Assembly: GCA_905221605.1 (NCBI GenBank) | Contig: CAJNDS010000280.1 | Location: 1 to 62,000, forward strand | Reading direction: 5' to 3' | From: Symbiodinium natans | Lineage: Eukaryota > Sar > Dinophyceae > Suessiales > Symbiodiniaceae | DNA: 62,000 nt | Shown here: positions 1 to 10,614 of the stretch, one piece after another | How the letters are laid out: each line of letters begins with the position of its first letter | Numbering within the stretch: the stretch's first letter is position 1 | Made by a program: the position numbers and the translations under genes | The notes under the pieces: generated by a model | Seen by the model: only the letters and a program-made list of their open reading frames with translations | Database searches by the model: none | What the model was told of the DNA's origin: nothing

Positions 1-336
1 GGGGGGGGGGGGTAGGGAAACGGCTCCCAAAACGCGTGGTTCTACCCACTTGGCCCGTCGCCAACTTGCTGGTGGTCCGTGAACCAGACCCCTAAACCTA
101 AGACCCTACCCCCCTGCCTAGCCCCCCCCACAGGAGAAGGACCAAAAGCAACCGAATTTGTTGTTTTGGAAGGCCTCCCCCCTGCCTGCTCCCCCCCCCC
201 CTCCCCCCCCCCCCAACCTGCCCCCCCCCCCTCCTCCTTCCCCCCCCCCCCCCCCCCCGCCCCCCCCCCGCCCCCCCCCCCCCCCCCTACGCCCCCCCCC
301 AAAGGAGAAGGACCAAAAGCAACCGAATTTGTTGTT
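1..336. repeat. C/G homopolymer-rich segment framed by a 33-bp direct repeat
   Basis: The window opens with a run of 12 G. Bases 179-300 are almost pure C broken by single T, G or A. An identical 33-bp word (starting GGAGAAGGACCAAAAG) occurs at 133-165 and again at 304-336, on either side of the C-rich block, so the block looks like a slippage-expanded spacer between two copies of a repeat. Both strands can be read as proline- or glycine-rich polypeptides, but this is only the translation of homopolymers and I do not call a gene. Confidence 0.8.
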
Positions 337-673
337 AAGCGGGTGGGTCCGGAAGAGGGCCCGGTGCCCGGACGTCCTTATCTTGGGGGTCGGCGGCAGC
401 GGCGTCAGCCTTTAAATCGGGCAGCGCGAGGTCCCCAAAGGACCGAGCAAATGCGGACCTTTTAGCCCGGGTCGTCCCGGGAATAGCCTTGCTGGCCTCT
501 GGCCTTCTGCGAAGCAGAATTAGGCCGGACGCCAGTGCCGCCGACCCCCGCGTGCCGCCGGTGAACGGTTTTTTTTTCGTGGTTTTTTGCGTCGCCACGG
601 AGGCCCCCAGAGGGCGCGCATCATGAGCATCAGCGGGTCCAGCCCGGGACCCCCAGGCGCGCATCAGGAGCAT
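335..673 (-). CDS. Possible repeat-associated open frame, 112 residues
   Basis: This frame reads a basic, alanine/proline-rich peptide and stops immediately before the second 33-bp repeat copy. The middle (residues about 58-90) has a mixed composition (GTTRAKRSAFARSFG, then LPDLKADAAAADPQDKDV) that is less monotonous than the surroundings. I have an impression of similar short sequences recurring in dinoflagellate gene models, which would fit the coding tail of an interspersed element, but this is memory and not a search result. There is no signal peptide, no membrane segment and no known domain. It may equally be a chance open frame in GC-rich DNA. Confidence 0.25.
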   Translation of the reverse strand: MLLMRAWGSRAGPADAHDARPLGASVATQKTTKKKPFTGGTRGSAALASGLILLRRRPEASKAIPGTTRAKRSAFARSFGDLALPDLKADAAAADPQDKDVRAPGPLPDPPA

Positions 674-880
674 CAGCGGCTCCCGGGGCGGGACCCCGGG
701 GGCGCATCAGGAGCATGATGCCCCCCAAAGGGCGGGCATAAGCGACGTGTCTAAGCCCGAGGCTAGGAAAAAGGGAGTTTAGGGGCCTTTTGAAGTGCTT
801 AGAAACGTTAAGGGAGTCTAGGAGCCTCAAACGCTTAGAGATTTGAAGGGAGTTTAGGGGCCTCAACATGCTTAGAAACT
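600..880. repeat. Two families of short degenerate tandem repeats
   Basis: A unit close to GCGCATCAGGAGCATCAGCG starts at 616, 657 and 702 with GC-rich spacers. It is followed from about 771 to 880 by three copies of a unit built from GGGAGTTTAGGGGCCT and a GCTTAGA-like tail. The second family contains the TTTAGGG word. No gene is supported here. The block sits just beyond the 3' end of the large gene at 1093-4209. Confidence 0.7.
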
Positions 881-1092
881 GCTCGTCCCGGGCTTCTGCG
901 TGCGCTGCCCGCCCATGGGCGCAGCCCCTTAAAATATTGATATATAGAATAGATCATCCCCACGATTGTCATCATTCTAGACATGAGAAATGTAGATCTC
1001 AACGATCTATTCCATGTCGTTCTATTAGACAAGGACAGAAAGAACGATCGCGCATGAAAAGCATTTTTCGTAGCCCAGCCAAGCAGAATCCA

Positions 1093-4000
1093 TCACACGT
1101 ATTGCAAGCTGTCCTGGTCCTCCTCACCATCGCTTGTGCAAATAGAGGTCGCTGGTGGCATCTGCTTGAGCTCCAGAGCCTCCAGAGCCCTTACTTCCTC
1201 GAACTCAGCATCTTGAGCATCCTCCAGCTCTCGCGGAAACGAGGCATCGTGCAGCAGCAGCGATCCATGCGCACGCTGTGCCAGCCACTCGGCAGCCCAC
1301 TGTGCCTCGTCGCGCTTCAGGCATGCCAAAGGTGAACTCATGCCGATCAAACCGCCGCTACCATCGTTGTAGGTATCGACGGAGCGGCCGGCTGCCATCC
1401 AAACAGCAACAAGCGCCAACAATGGATGGTCGCTGGCTGACACAGGCCCTGTCGAAACCGAGGCCAGCTGGAGTGCAAGGCGGACGTTTTCTGGTGAACC
1501 CATTGCTTCCAGAAGGGCAGCTGCAGCAGGCAGGTTTGCTGGAGGCTTTCCTGGCAAGCCGACGCGGACAGAGATGGAGATGTTGTGCGTGGCAGCCCTA
1601 TTCGCCAAGCGTGCACCAGCAGCAGCAAAGTCCGCCAAGCACTGAGAACTCGAGTAGTAATTCTCAGGTGCGCGGTGGAAGGCTAGGATGGCGTGTGAGG
1701 AGAAAACTCCGTTGGGGCGGTTCGGGGCATCGCTATGCACAATAGATGCCATTTTGCCTAAGACTCTCTCGACGCGTGCAATGCTAGCCTCATACTGCAC
1801 TGCGCTGTTGTTGCAAAACCGCAGGTCCGGATACAAGTTGGCACCACTGGAGAAGTCAACGACAATCCGCAGTCGCTGCCGAATGGCCCAGGCTGCATCT
1901 TCGATGAGTGCTGCTGTGTCACGAACCTCAACGTAGCGCCAGTCCACTGCGATCGTGTCCCAGTGCTGGAAGAAGGATGGCCGAAGCAACACCTGCTCCA
2001 CCAGGCTGCCAGTGCCACTTAGTGGCAACCCACGATGGCTCGGAAGCAGTGGGGGTGACTGTGGCTGGATGATGGATGCGTTGCTTTTCTGCAGTGTGAT
2101 TGAAAAGACTCGCTGACTTAAACCAGCGATGGTAGTTGAACTGTCACTTCCGCAGTCAACTCCCTTCGGGGTGTGGGTAGGTACGTACCCTGGCGTTGCA
2201 CACGAAGCCACCATGGCATCATCAAGTTCTACTTCGTCCACGGACTTTATGGGGCCTATTCGGCTCCTGATCTTGAAAGGGCGCTGTGACAGCTGCGTGT
2301 TTGCCACTGCGAGTATATACTCAGCATCTGAGCGTCGGGTGGCCACCATGTTGAGGGCAGGGCTATCTGAGGCGTCCTCCACTTGGAACACAGCCTGCTC
2401 CATGAAGATCTCTTCCAGGATCATCCGGACATGTTGTGCAATCGGAAACGGAATAGGCAGCTTCTTGTCGACAGCCTGACTGGCCGAGGGCGCCAAGGGC
2501 AAGGGTACTGCGGGTACCTGGCTGGTGCCTGCGACGCCGGAGGATGCGATCACCACCAAGCGACCAGTGCCGATCGCAGCTACCGCAGCCAATGTTTGCA
2601 AACCGACAGATGCAATTGCTCGAGTCTTGGCAGTTGTCCTCCAGTTGAGTGTGCAAACCTTCAGTGGCGCCGTCTCTTTGACCTGCTTCGGTGGTGTTGT
2701 GGGATCGGAGATGCTTTGAACAGTTACTATGGCTCCCGCTGGCAAGGTATTGCAGTCCCTGCCAGAAGCAGCCTCCACAGCAGTCAGTGGCAGAGTGCGG
2801 ATGGCGTCCGCCGTGATGACAAGGATACCTCCGCCAGCGACGTAGTCCTCCAACTTCTTGGCAACCTCGCTGCGCATGGCCCGCAGGGCCGACCCCACAA
2901 CTACCACAGGATATCGCTGCAGCAGCCAGAGGGGTGCATCAGATAGCAGCATGTCAGCGGCATCACCAAACGGGGTGGGCGCGAGAAAGCCTGATTCATT
3001 GTGAAAGTAGCTGGCAGTCTCGTACCCAGGATATAACACATTCAAAACACCATGTGTCCAGAATTCTGCCTTCTCCCACGGAATGTTGCCCCATACACGG
3101 AAGGCAACATTCTGGTACAAATGCCTTGGAGGCTGGAAGCCGGCAAAGTAATCTAACAGAATGGCGAACTGCGTGATGTGACTGCCGATCCCGGCCTGGA
3201 TGCCTCCGGCAGTGATCTGGCGATCCACGAAGGACTTGCCTGCCTTTTGGATGATGCCAATGGGACTCAGCTGTGTCTTGTTGACTCCGCATGTCCATCC
3301 TGCTTCAAATGAGAAAAAAGCTGAGTTATACAGAAGCTGCTGGTACATCAGCGATCGCATGAGAGCCAGTGAAGTGCCATTCTCTGAGCACGTGCAGCTG
3401 CTACAGTCCTTTGGCCCCTCCGGCCCCCACCAACGATTCCCAACCGAAGCATCTCCCCACACGCGTAAGCCATACTGCTTAGCTGCACCGCGAAGAAAGG
3501 CGTAGAAGATCTGATCATTTGGCAGGCCCTGCGCCGTCTCGGCACCCAGCAACGTATAGTAGCCTGCGCGTGCATAGTAGTGAGGGTACCACAGGCTGTT
3601 CAAGCTCATGAGCTTGAAACCCAAATCATCTGCCATTCGCTCAAAGTGTTGTGAGAAGTACAGGAAGCCTTGTCTCAGCTCATCTTGTCGAGCTTTTGGG
3701 CTGCCGCCGCGTCCACGGAGTTGCTGGCCAGCAAAGCCCATCCATCGACCATCTTGCTCCCCGTTGTCCATTCCTGTGAAGTTCTCACCGAGCAAAGCAA
3801 GCAGTTTCGAAGTGTCCGCAAGCAAGTGGTATTCGCACACAGATACACCTGGCGAAACAGGGTCACATCTGTCTGTGTCGCCTGGAAGGTAATTCGAAAC
3901 ATCAACCAGCCACATATGTCGGGAGACAACGTTTCGCATGGTGTTGTTTAGATCGTGTAGGGCAGTGTACTGTGGCCAAACTGCATCACCAAGGCCCGTG

Positions 4001-4209
4001 GCCGCATAGGCATCCAGGTCATTGGCATCCAGCGCACCACGATAGGCCGCAAAGTGGACGAAGTTGGCAAGGCCTTTTGGTGTCTTGATCCAAGCACGTT
4101 GTTGTTGGGGATTCGCTGTCGGATCGTTCAGTATTGGGTACAATCGCACCACTCCTTCCGCAGGCATCAGAAGCCCCAAGGCACATATCCAGGCCACCAC
4201 GGCATTCAT
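1093..4209 (-). CDS. Large secreted glycoside hydrolase-like protein, 1038 residues, no introns
   Basis: One open frame of 1038 codons, uninterrupted, unlike every other host gene in this window. The start at 4209 is chosen because residues 1-20 form a signal peptide (hydrophobic core ICALGLLMPA). Several N-x-S/T sites (for example NNT near 88 and NFT near 143) fit a secreted or lumenal protein. Residues 25-420 have the alternating pattern of a TIM-barrel glycoside hydrolase, with a conspicuous acidic motif GMDNGEQDGRW at 147-157 that could hold catalytic or substrate-binding acids. Residues about 428-560 resemble a Rossmann or glutamine-amidotransferase-like domain (YPVVVVGSALRAM, then an AGGGILVITAD segment), the arrangement seen in GH42-type beta-galactosidases after the barrel. 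Residues about 700-1010 look like a second alpha/beta domain. The tail is acidic (EDAQDAEFEEV). The exact family is not recognised; a marine polysaccharide-degrading enzyme is my inference. The absence of introns could mean a retrocopy or a late gain. Confidence 0.8.
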   Translation of the reverse strand: MNAVVAWICALGLLMPAEGVVRLYPILNDPTANPQQQRAWIKTPKGLANFVHFAAYRGALDANDLDAYAATGLGDAVWPQYTALHDLNNTMRNVVSRHMWLVDVSNYLPGDTDRCDPVSPGVSVCEYHLLADTSKLLALLGENFTGMDNGEQDGRWMGFAGQQLRGRGGSPKARQDELRQGFLYFSQHFERMADDLGFKLMSLNSLWYPHYYARAGYYTLLGAETAQGLPNDQIFYAFLRGAAKQYGLRVWGDASVGNRWWGPEGPKDCSSCTCSENGTSLALMRSLMYQQLLYNSAFFSFEAGWTCGVNKTQLSPIGIIQKAGKSFVDRQITAGGIQAGIGSHITQFAILLDYFAGFQPPRHLYQNVAFRVWGNIPWEKAEFWTHGVLNVLYPGYETASYFHNESGFLAPTPFGDAADMLLSDAPLWLLQRYPVVVVGSALRAMRSEVAKKLEDYVAGGGILVITADAIRTLPLTAVEAASGRDCNTLPAGAIVTVQSISDPTTPPKQVKETAPLKVCTLNWRTTAKTRAIASVGLQTLAAVAAIGTGRLVVIASSGVAGTSQVPAVPLPLAPSASQAVDKKLPIPFPIAQHVRMILEEIFMEQAVFQVEDASDSPALNMVATRRSDAEYILAVANTQLSQRPFKIRSRIGPIKSVDEVELDDAMVASCATPGYVPTHTPKGVDCGSDSSTTIAGLSQRVFSITLQKSNASIIQPQSPPLLPSHRGLPLSGTGSLVEQVLLRPSFFQHWDTIAVDWRYVEVRDTAALIEDAAWAIRQRLRIVVDFSSGANLYPDLRFCNNSAVQYEASIARVERVLGKMASIVHSDAPNRPNGVFSSHAILAFHRAPENYYSSSQCLADFAAAGARLANRAATHNISISVRVGLPGKPPANLPAAAALLEAMGSPENVRLALQLASVSTGPVSASDHPLLALVAVWMAAGRSVDTYNDGSGGLIGMSSPLACLKRDEAQWAAEWLAQRAHGSLLLHDASFPRELEDAQDAEFEEVRALEALELKQMPPATSICTSDGEEDQDSLQYV

Positions 4210-4628
4210 AGAGCCTGGCCTTGGGGAGAAGGTGGTGCCAGTCTACAAAGAACCAGCCCCAGGTAAATGCTGCAGCACATTGTCGCATCTCCTTCAAACA
4301 AGAATGGCGGGCGGAGACATGCTGGACCCCAAACCTGCTAAACCCCAAGCCCGAAACCTTACCTGGCCAGCTGAATGCAGTCTTGCTTCGAAGTATATGA
4401 TGTCTGACTCTTGACCCCCTCAGCTACGAGTAGCGGCACCAAACAAAGTGTTTTCGCACAAGCCGGAATGAGTCGGAACGAGCCTGACTTCTCCAGAAGT
4501 TGTGTATACATTCCGTGCAATGGCGCTGCTTGGCTTCTTGGATCTGAACTAAGGAGTTCCACTCACAAACAGGAGACTGTTATTTAAGACATGCGAAAGA
4601 TTCTATGGCGATGCTGTCGGTGTAGTCC
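4210..4628. other. Intergenic spacer between the large secreted gene and the TIR-like gene
   Basis: About 420 bases separate the start codon at 4209 from the stop of the upstream gene at 4629. I see no exon, no recognisable promoter element and no relict of the dinoflagellate spliced leader in either orientation. Such close tail-to-head spacing of two genes on one strand is usual in dinoflagellate gene clusters. Confidence 0.5.
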
Positions 4629-6915
4629 CTACACGGACAGGACATCACCTTTCATGACCACATCCGGAACCTCTGTACCCACATGCCATGCTGGCTGAGC
4701 CGGCTCAGCTGGGGCTTTAGGTGGAGGCTGCAAGTGACAGAAAGTGCATCTGTTGAGTGGCAACAGGAACGCAAGATTGATTAACAATAGGCCGGCAAAA
4801 GGACAAAGAGGCAGCAGACTGTTTGGTGGCGTCCGTACCAGGGTACTGCGATACGGTTCCCACGTCATGACAGAAATCAACATTGGGGGCAGGAGTAGTA
4901 TCGCCACACAAGGGCGGGAAAACTGCTTTAAGCAAGTCCCCTTCTGCCAAATTAGCATGCTCAACTGCACAGCCAACATTATAACCAGGAAGAAATTGAG
5001 CCAATCGAAGATCAAGCGAGTGCCCCAAATCATCAGATCTGTGCCAGCTAAGCTTGGCTCAGGACCAGCAGCAAGAACAGCCATGTAGTCGGAGAGGAAA
5101 GGAACATTTGCAGTTGCGACCATGTAGAAAGCGTAACGGAATGGCACCAGAGAGCCCTGTACACCGCTTAGAATGTCGGTGATTTCCTGCTTCTGCACGA
5201 GGGAATCGAAATATCTCAGCACCTCGGATTCCGTCGCCCCATCCTTTCCATACCATAGCCCAAGCACTTCGAAGACAAGCTTCCGGTCGCAGATGATGCC
5301 TTGGCTTCGTAACTCAGACCTTCATCCTAAACTGAACCTCGCACTCGCCTTTTGTCTGTCTTCATGTTCCACAAGGTGCCATTACCCCTTGCAGAAGACG
5401 GAAAATTCTGAGGCCAGGCTGCTGCGAGCCGCCTACATCTGCCTTCGGTTGTCCAAATCGAAGCAGGTTGCCGAACCACTAAGGACACTAGTCACTAAGA
5501 AGGCAGGTTGCTCCGGCCAGTCTTCGGATGCACATGACCGTCTGAGCAACAGGCGCACTCCGCAGCCTTGCATTCCATCAGGGTGTTCGTGGAATTGCTT
5601 GGGAAACTTCACAGTCACAGGCATGCTAGTCAGAGAGGCGGGGGGGGTTCGCAGCCTAGTGCATGACAAAATGGAAGGGCCATATTTGTTGCTAGGCATT
5701 CCTCGCTTGCTGCGGCTCACGCCCAGCCTGCAAAGGATACCAGTGCACAAGCTAGTAACTGCCCCGAAAGAACCATGACACTCTACAAGTGTGGAGATCA
5801 TTTGACCACTTCTTGGGATGGATATCCTGGAAGCCTGCGCAAAATCGTGCTTGCGAACTGGTTTCGCTTTATGTACCCCAGTCAACAGCCCTTCTGTGCT
5901 ACCCTTTAAACTTAGACAGCAACAGACAGCGATACACTGCAAGCTTGGCAGCACGTATGCTGAAGCTTCGCACTTGCTGGGGCAACTCCTGGATCTCAGC
6001 CAAGAGCCCCAAGCTCACGTAGTTTTGCAACGGGAGAATGAGAACAGCGACGGATTGGAACAGAAACCTGGCATCGATCGATGTCCTTGCGCCGGCATCG
6101 ATCTCACGGTAGGCAATGTAGTATCCAGCAGCCATGCAATGCCAAGCGACAGACATGAGGCAGATCAGCAAGCAGAGCTTCACGGGGATTACGTGAACAG
6201 ACTTGCGCTTCTGAGGATTTTGCAGGAATGAAATGAGCTCATACGTACACCACAAGCGAGTTAAATATTTTCCGGACCAAAGTATTGTCAACTCTTCCGA
6301 CTGATCCAAAAAACCAGGCAGGCTTAGAATTCCCTGCTCTTTGAGCGCCTCGTCCTCTTGAGAGATGCACAGCTTGTCCAGGAAAACGATGCGAGGCCTT
6401 CGGACCAGTTCACGTAGCCGCTGCCAGAAGCACAGGACTGCAACAAACGCGATGTGTCCGGCAAAGGCCGTCCAGATGTGATTGGGCAAGACGCTGCTGA
6501 TGCGGAGTACGCCGACAAGCAAACTCACGAGGAGACTGGCTGCAGCAGCAGCTTGGCTATTGAAAACCACAAGCAAGGCGGCCAGCTTAAGCCACCTCGA
6601 TGTCCCCCAATCGTGGCTGATAAAATTGTCATACTTGTGTACCTGTTGAATCCTCCGCGTTACAGTATGCTGGTGGTTGCTGTCCGCCCAGTGTTTGCCC
6701 CACCATTTAAGGCACTCACTCATTGCCACGCCTTGTAGCATTTCCGGCGCTATCTGAAAAGAAAGCGTCTTGCTTACAGTCGGCTCGAGCCCTGTCGGCT
6801 CGACTTGTAAGGAGTCCGGCTCAAGAACCATCAGGTCAATCGCTGGGCTGAAGCCCGTCAGAAAATCGTGTGCAGCGATGGGGGTGAAACAGATGACCCT
6901 TGCAGAAAATCGCAA
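4629..6915 (-). CDS. TIR-like domain multi-pass membrane protein, three exons, about 560 residues
   Basis: Exons are 6915-5953, 5566-5518 and 5299-4629 (963, 49 and 671 bases). They join in phase across two introns that begin with GC and end with AG before G. Exon 1 holds the motif FISHDW (residues 98-103), then two hydrophobic segments (about 108-140 and 146-165), then RPRIVFLDKLCI (173-184) and LWCTYELISF (221-230). The last two resemble the later boxes of TIR domains and the first resembles TIR box 1, so a TIR-like fold appears to be split by a membrane hairpin. Exon 2 encodes a Cys pair (CACCSDGHVHPKTG) and exon 3 starts with CDRKLVF; this CC...H...CDR pattern matches what I remember of the family. 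At least four more membrane segments follow (two near residues 245-300, the rest in exon 3). The function is unknown; signalling or NADase activity would be speculative. Start at Met1 is the longest option; Met30 or Met59 are possible. Confidence 0.8.
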
Positions 6916-9378
6916 GATGTCACTTGAGCGCTACTGGGAGTACATTAGCTGTCTCCAAGATTCTCCAAGCCAGAGCCAAACTGCGAGGTAAAGGAACCCT
7001 GCGCCTCCGAACGGGCAGGATCGAGTCCATGGAGCGATAGAGTCTTATGGCCTTAAAGCGGCCTTACAAAGCTTGATCCTAGGAGTTAGCGTCTAAGATC
7101 CATTCCCAGGGTCTAGGTGGTGTGAGCTGAACATCACCGCATCGATTTCTTCAAACTGACCTCCGCACCAGCAAGGTAGCTCCTCTGAATATTTACATGC
7201 ATTGCACTTCGAATGGCTGCCCACACAATCAGAGCAGCAAATCTGGTCCTCAGCCGCGTGCGCTGGTAGTGCTTACATGAAGGGCAGGGTAACCCCAAAC
7301 TACCTGGCACCAAACCATGGGAGTGGACGAGGTATTTGACATGAAGGTATGCAGATGCAGACCACATCCGCGCGCATCTTTTATTGTTTTTTTTTTGGGG
7401 GGGGGAGCACGCATGAACAGGTTTGCAGCTCGATATGGTACCTCATACTGCTCTGCTGCTGCCCTTCCTGATCTGCAATGGCCGCCTGAACTTCCGTGAG
7501 CTGCCTAGTGGCCCAGTGAGGTTCACAGGTTCACAGGCGGTGTCACGCTTGTGACGCCTCTCGTTGCTGTTATTGCTGCTGCTCTGACCGCCGTGTGCCG
7601 TTACCTCTATTTGCTTGTGATGACCGGCACGGTTTAATCACCAGTCAAGTGAAGAAGCGGTTCTAGTGATTGTAGTATAAGAACGACCGTCACGGGTCTC
7701 TGTATCACGTATAACTTGTTCCCATGATGGTACAGTACTCAAACACAGGTAGTGGGGGTGCAAGCAGGCATGGACTTGGATGTCTGTGGAACGCAGATTT
7801 CGTTGAGGACGCTCACTTAAAAGGCAGGTCCAGGTAGGTTATACAATAATATTGAACCAATCCCAAACAGTAAGCTACGTAGTCAGTAAACTCTAAGCCC
7901 TAATTAAGTGGGCAGAAACAGGGCCAGCACACTTAAAAGAGATCATGGGCATATTCCAGTCTTCTTCGTTTCCTGCCAGCTGTCAGCTGCTAGGGATAGG
8001 CCGGGGGAGTTCAAGGTTATTGGGGTTTAGGGTTCAAGCGTGCTTGGGGTTCGAGATCCATGCAGGATTTCAGTCAAGACTTGCTCAGACTGAAATATGA
8101 CTAGGGAAGACCAGCTAAGCGTGAGACGAACACACCTTCAGGCGCTGGCTCCTCCCATCGGACATGCATCATCTGCTGGTGCCTCGGGCCACAGCGAACT
8201 CAAACTCAACTCGCCTAGGTGCCGGATCCAAACCTATACTTACTAAATGATGCTAGAAAGTCGGGTGCTTTTGCCAGCCTGCGTTGCGTCTTCTTTCAAT
8301 GTTGCGTGAGGGTCTGGCTCAGTGCATCAAGTTGACACATCGACGTGCCGCTACTGGAACCAGACATATTCAGGATTGGCTTTCTAAGAAATTGTCCATG
8401 CCCCAGCACATAATTACTCCATGCAGACCATCGCGTTCCAGTTTCATTGTTACCGCCCTCTTGCCTACCCTCCCCTCACAGAGGGCGGCATCGGAACCAA
8501 TGAAGGCTTAGCGGCTTAGCGCTCAGAGTTTAGGCACCTGGGGTCCCACGTGCTCGTCACGAAGATGACTACCAACTTCTCAGTGGAATGGTTTTTGAAA
8601 CATGCCTTTGTCAGAATTGGCAGAGCTTGTCGGAGAGTCTGGGAGCCCTACATCTCATATCCACAGGCATCCGCAGGCTAGAGGCTAGGATTTCATCCAA
8701 GTCCCCGTCGCGAAGCCGGTCTTCTCATCTTAATGGACTACACGCCGGCTACCTGGCACAAAGTGAGGCTTGGAGTTTAGCATGGTATACTGTGACAGCG
8801 GCCTAGCGGCCCTTCTTGCACTACGTAGGTGGGCGCACGCCTAGGAAGGCAACCCAAAGCAACCCAAAAAGAACTCCTAAAGACCCGACTCCTTTCGATG
8901 GAGCCCAGCTTTGAGAGGTCAAAGTGTCAAATCCAAACGCTCACAACTGCAAAACGGCCTTGAAGCCCTACTTGAAGCCCAAATCCCGAATCGCCTTCCT
9001 GCTCCCGCCTGGCCACAACTGCCCTGGGATGAAGACCGGGGCCTTGTGGTTCAGGCTCAGACTTGTAGGACTACCATATTCCATTTCTCTTCTGTCAGAC
9101 GTCTCCTTATTATTTCTCGGACCTTGATCCTTCAGATCGGACATCTATAGGGTGTGGGGTTCAGTGCTTAAATGGAGTACCCCAAGCTGGCACGACTCCC
9201 AAAGCATGATCCCGACTCCAACACCTATTCCCGAGTCCGGCTTTTTTCTTCCCGGCGTGCCACATCTGCGCAAGACTCTTCAGATCCAAAACCAGACCTA
9301 AAACAAACGCATACATGGCGTGGCCGAAGACCAACCAAGATGACAAACTCTCCACGACCTGGGCATGTAGGTGGTCCC
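6916..9378. other. Non-coding stretch, nothing recognised
   Basis: No frame on either strand shows a convincing protein pattern over these 2.4 kb. It contains scattered TTTAGGG-like words (for example GGGTTTAGGG around 8018-8030), a run of T followed by G near 7387-7406, and AT-richer patches. It may hold the promoter and 5' region of the TIR-like gene, or undetected small exons. Confidence 0.4.
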
Positions 9379-10614
9379 TTAGATAAGGCCGGTGTAGTTG
9401 AGAGAGTCCAGCTTCGTAGTAAGCTGTTGCTCGAATACCTCCTCATCCAGCACCTCAGGTGCACCAAGATGCAGCCTCTTTCCGTACTTACAGCTTGCTT
9501 TCCATTCAGTATTCATCCCACCATACGATGACTTAACCTTGCGGCTCAGAAGCAGCTTGGGTTCCACAAGGATCGCCCACGGCCTCCAGAGCCTTCCACC
9601 GCATCGCCATCAGTTTGTGCATCACGTGGTGGTCGATGACCTCTGAGGCGAGGGAGCACCCTATATCTACTTGCTGATCAACATCTGCTACTTCAAGTTG
9701 AAAAGCATCTACTATACCTGAAACTCCAACACCCCCAGTGTCATCAACCTTGATGATCTAGAGACGTTCTCGCCTGCCTGGGGGTTCTACCGCGATTTGA
9801 AGCGATTGGCGAGACCAACGTTCAGCGATCCAAATGCTCCCGTCTGCTAAAACTGCACTTTTGACATCGCATTGCAGATTCTTGCCTGGCACTCCAGCAG
9901 GCTGCTGGGTATTGCTATCACGCGCAAAGCCGTGGCAAGCAGTGTACTGGCACCGCAAAACCACATCCGGCACCGATATACACCGATGCTGGCTGATGCC
10001 TAATGTTGAGACCTGTTACTGGGTCTCTCCTGGTTCTGCAGATCAGGATTTCGGAGTCTGAAGTTTGGATGGACTTGTTTAAGGAAGGAATCAGAGGGGC
10101 CTTCTGAATCTGGAAAGAGGACTGCCTTTTATCAAGCAGCTGCTGAAGTTCAGCAGCTCCCAGCCACACTGTCCCTGCTCGATTGATAGAGCTTGCAGCA
10201 AGATGAACTGCTGGGACATTTTCCAGAAATAATGCGCTCTATTAGCACCCCCCTGCCCGGCATTCTTTGCAATCAGGCCCAAATTAGGATCATTCATGAA
10301 ACAACTCTTCGCCCAATTTCCCGGCCGAAAGATGTTTTTGAATGGTGCCAGCCGGTATTAAAGATGATGTCAACATTTCGCGTATGCTAGTCTTCAATTG
10401 ACCTATTGGAGCCCACTCTTTGAGACGTGCAATCGTGGTGTACAGCTGCTTCGGTTTGTCTACTAAAGTGACCCTCGCAAGTGCAAGTTTGAGGGTGTCT
10501 TATCACTATCAGGGTGCCTGCGTCTTGTTTCGGCAGCCGATGGGTGAGTGGGCCACCGGCAGCTCGACCTAGCGAGGCAAGAAAGATGCAGCACACCGAG
10601 GCATTTGCCCACAA
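9379..10614 (-). CDS. Candidate multi-exon gene for an unrecognised secreted protein
   Basis: Several adjoining pieces on the minus strand look coding. The first, from Met at 10614, starts with a signal-peptide-like stretch (SVCCIFLASLGRAAG). A second, about 10236-10120, reads a helix-forming sequence (LAASSINRAGTVWLGAAELQ). A third, 9973 to about 9830, includes KSAVLADGSIWIAERW. A fourth, about 9748 to 9560, is open without any early methionine and includes GVSGIVDAFQLEVADVDQ and EVIDHHVMHKLMAMRWKALE; it begins right after an AG followed by G. A fifth overlapping frame continues to a stop at 9379. The joints are not resolved and the two last frames overlap, so one of them may be wrong or the gene may be damaged. 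I do not recognise the family. Confidence 0.45.

Noticed and set aside
79-465. Proline-rich plus-strand protein
   Set aside because: It is only the translation of C homopolymers; the reverse strand gives polyglycine in the same place.
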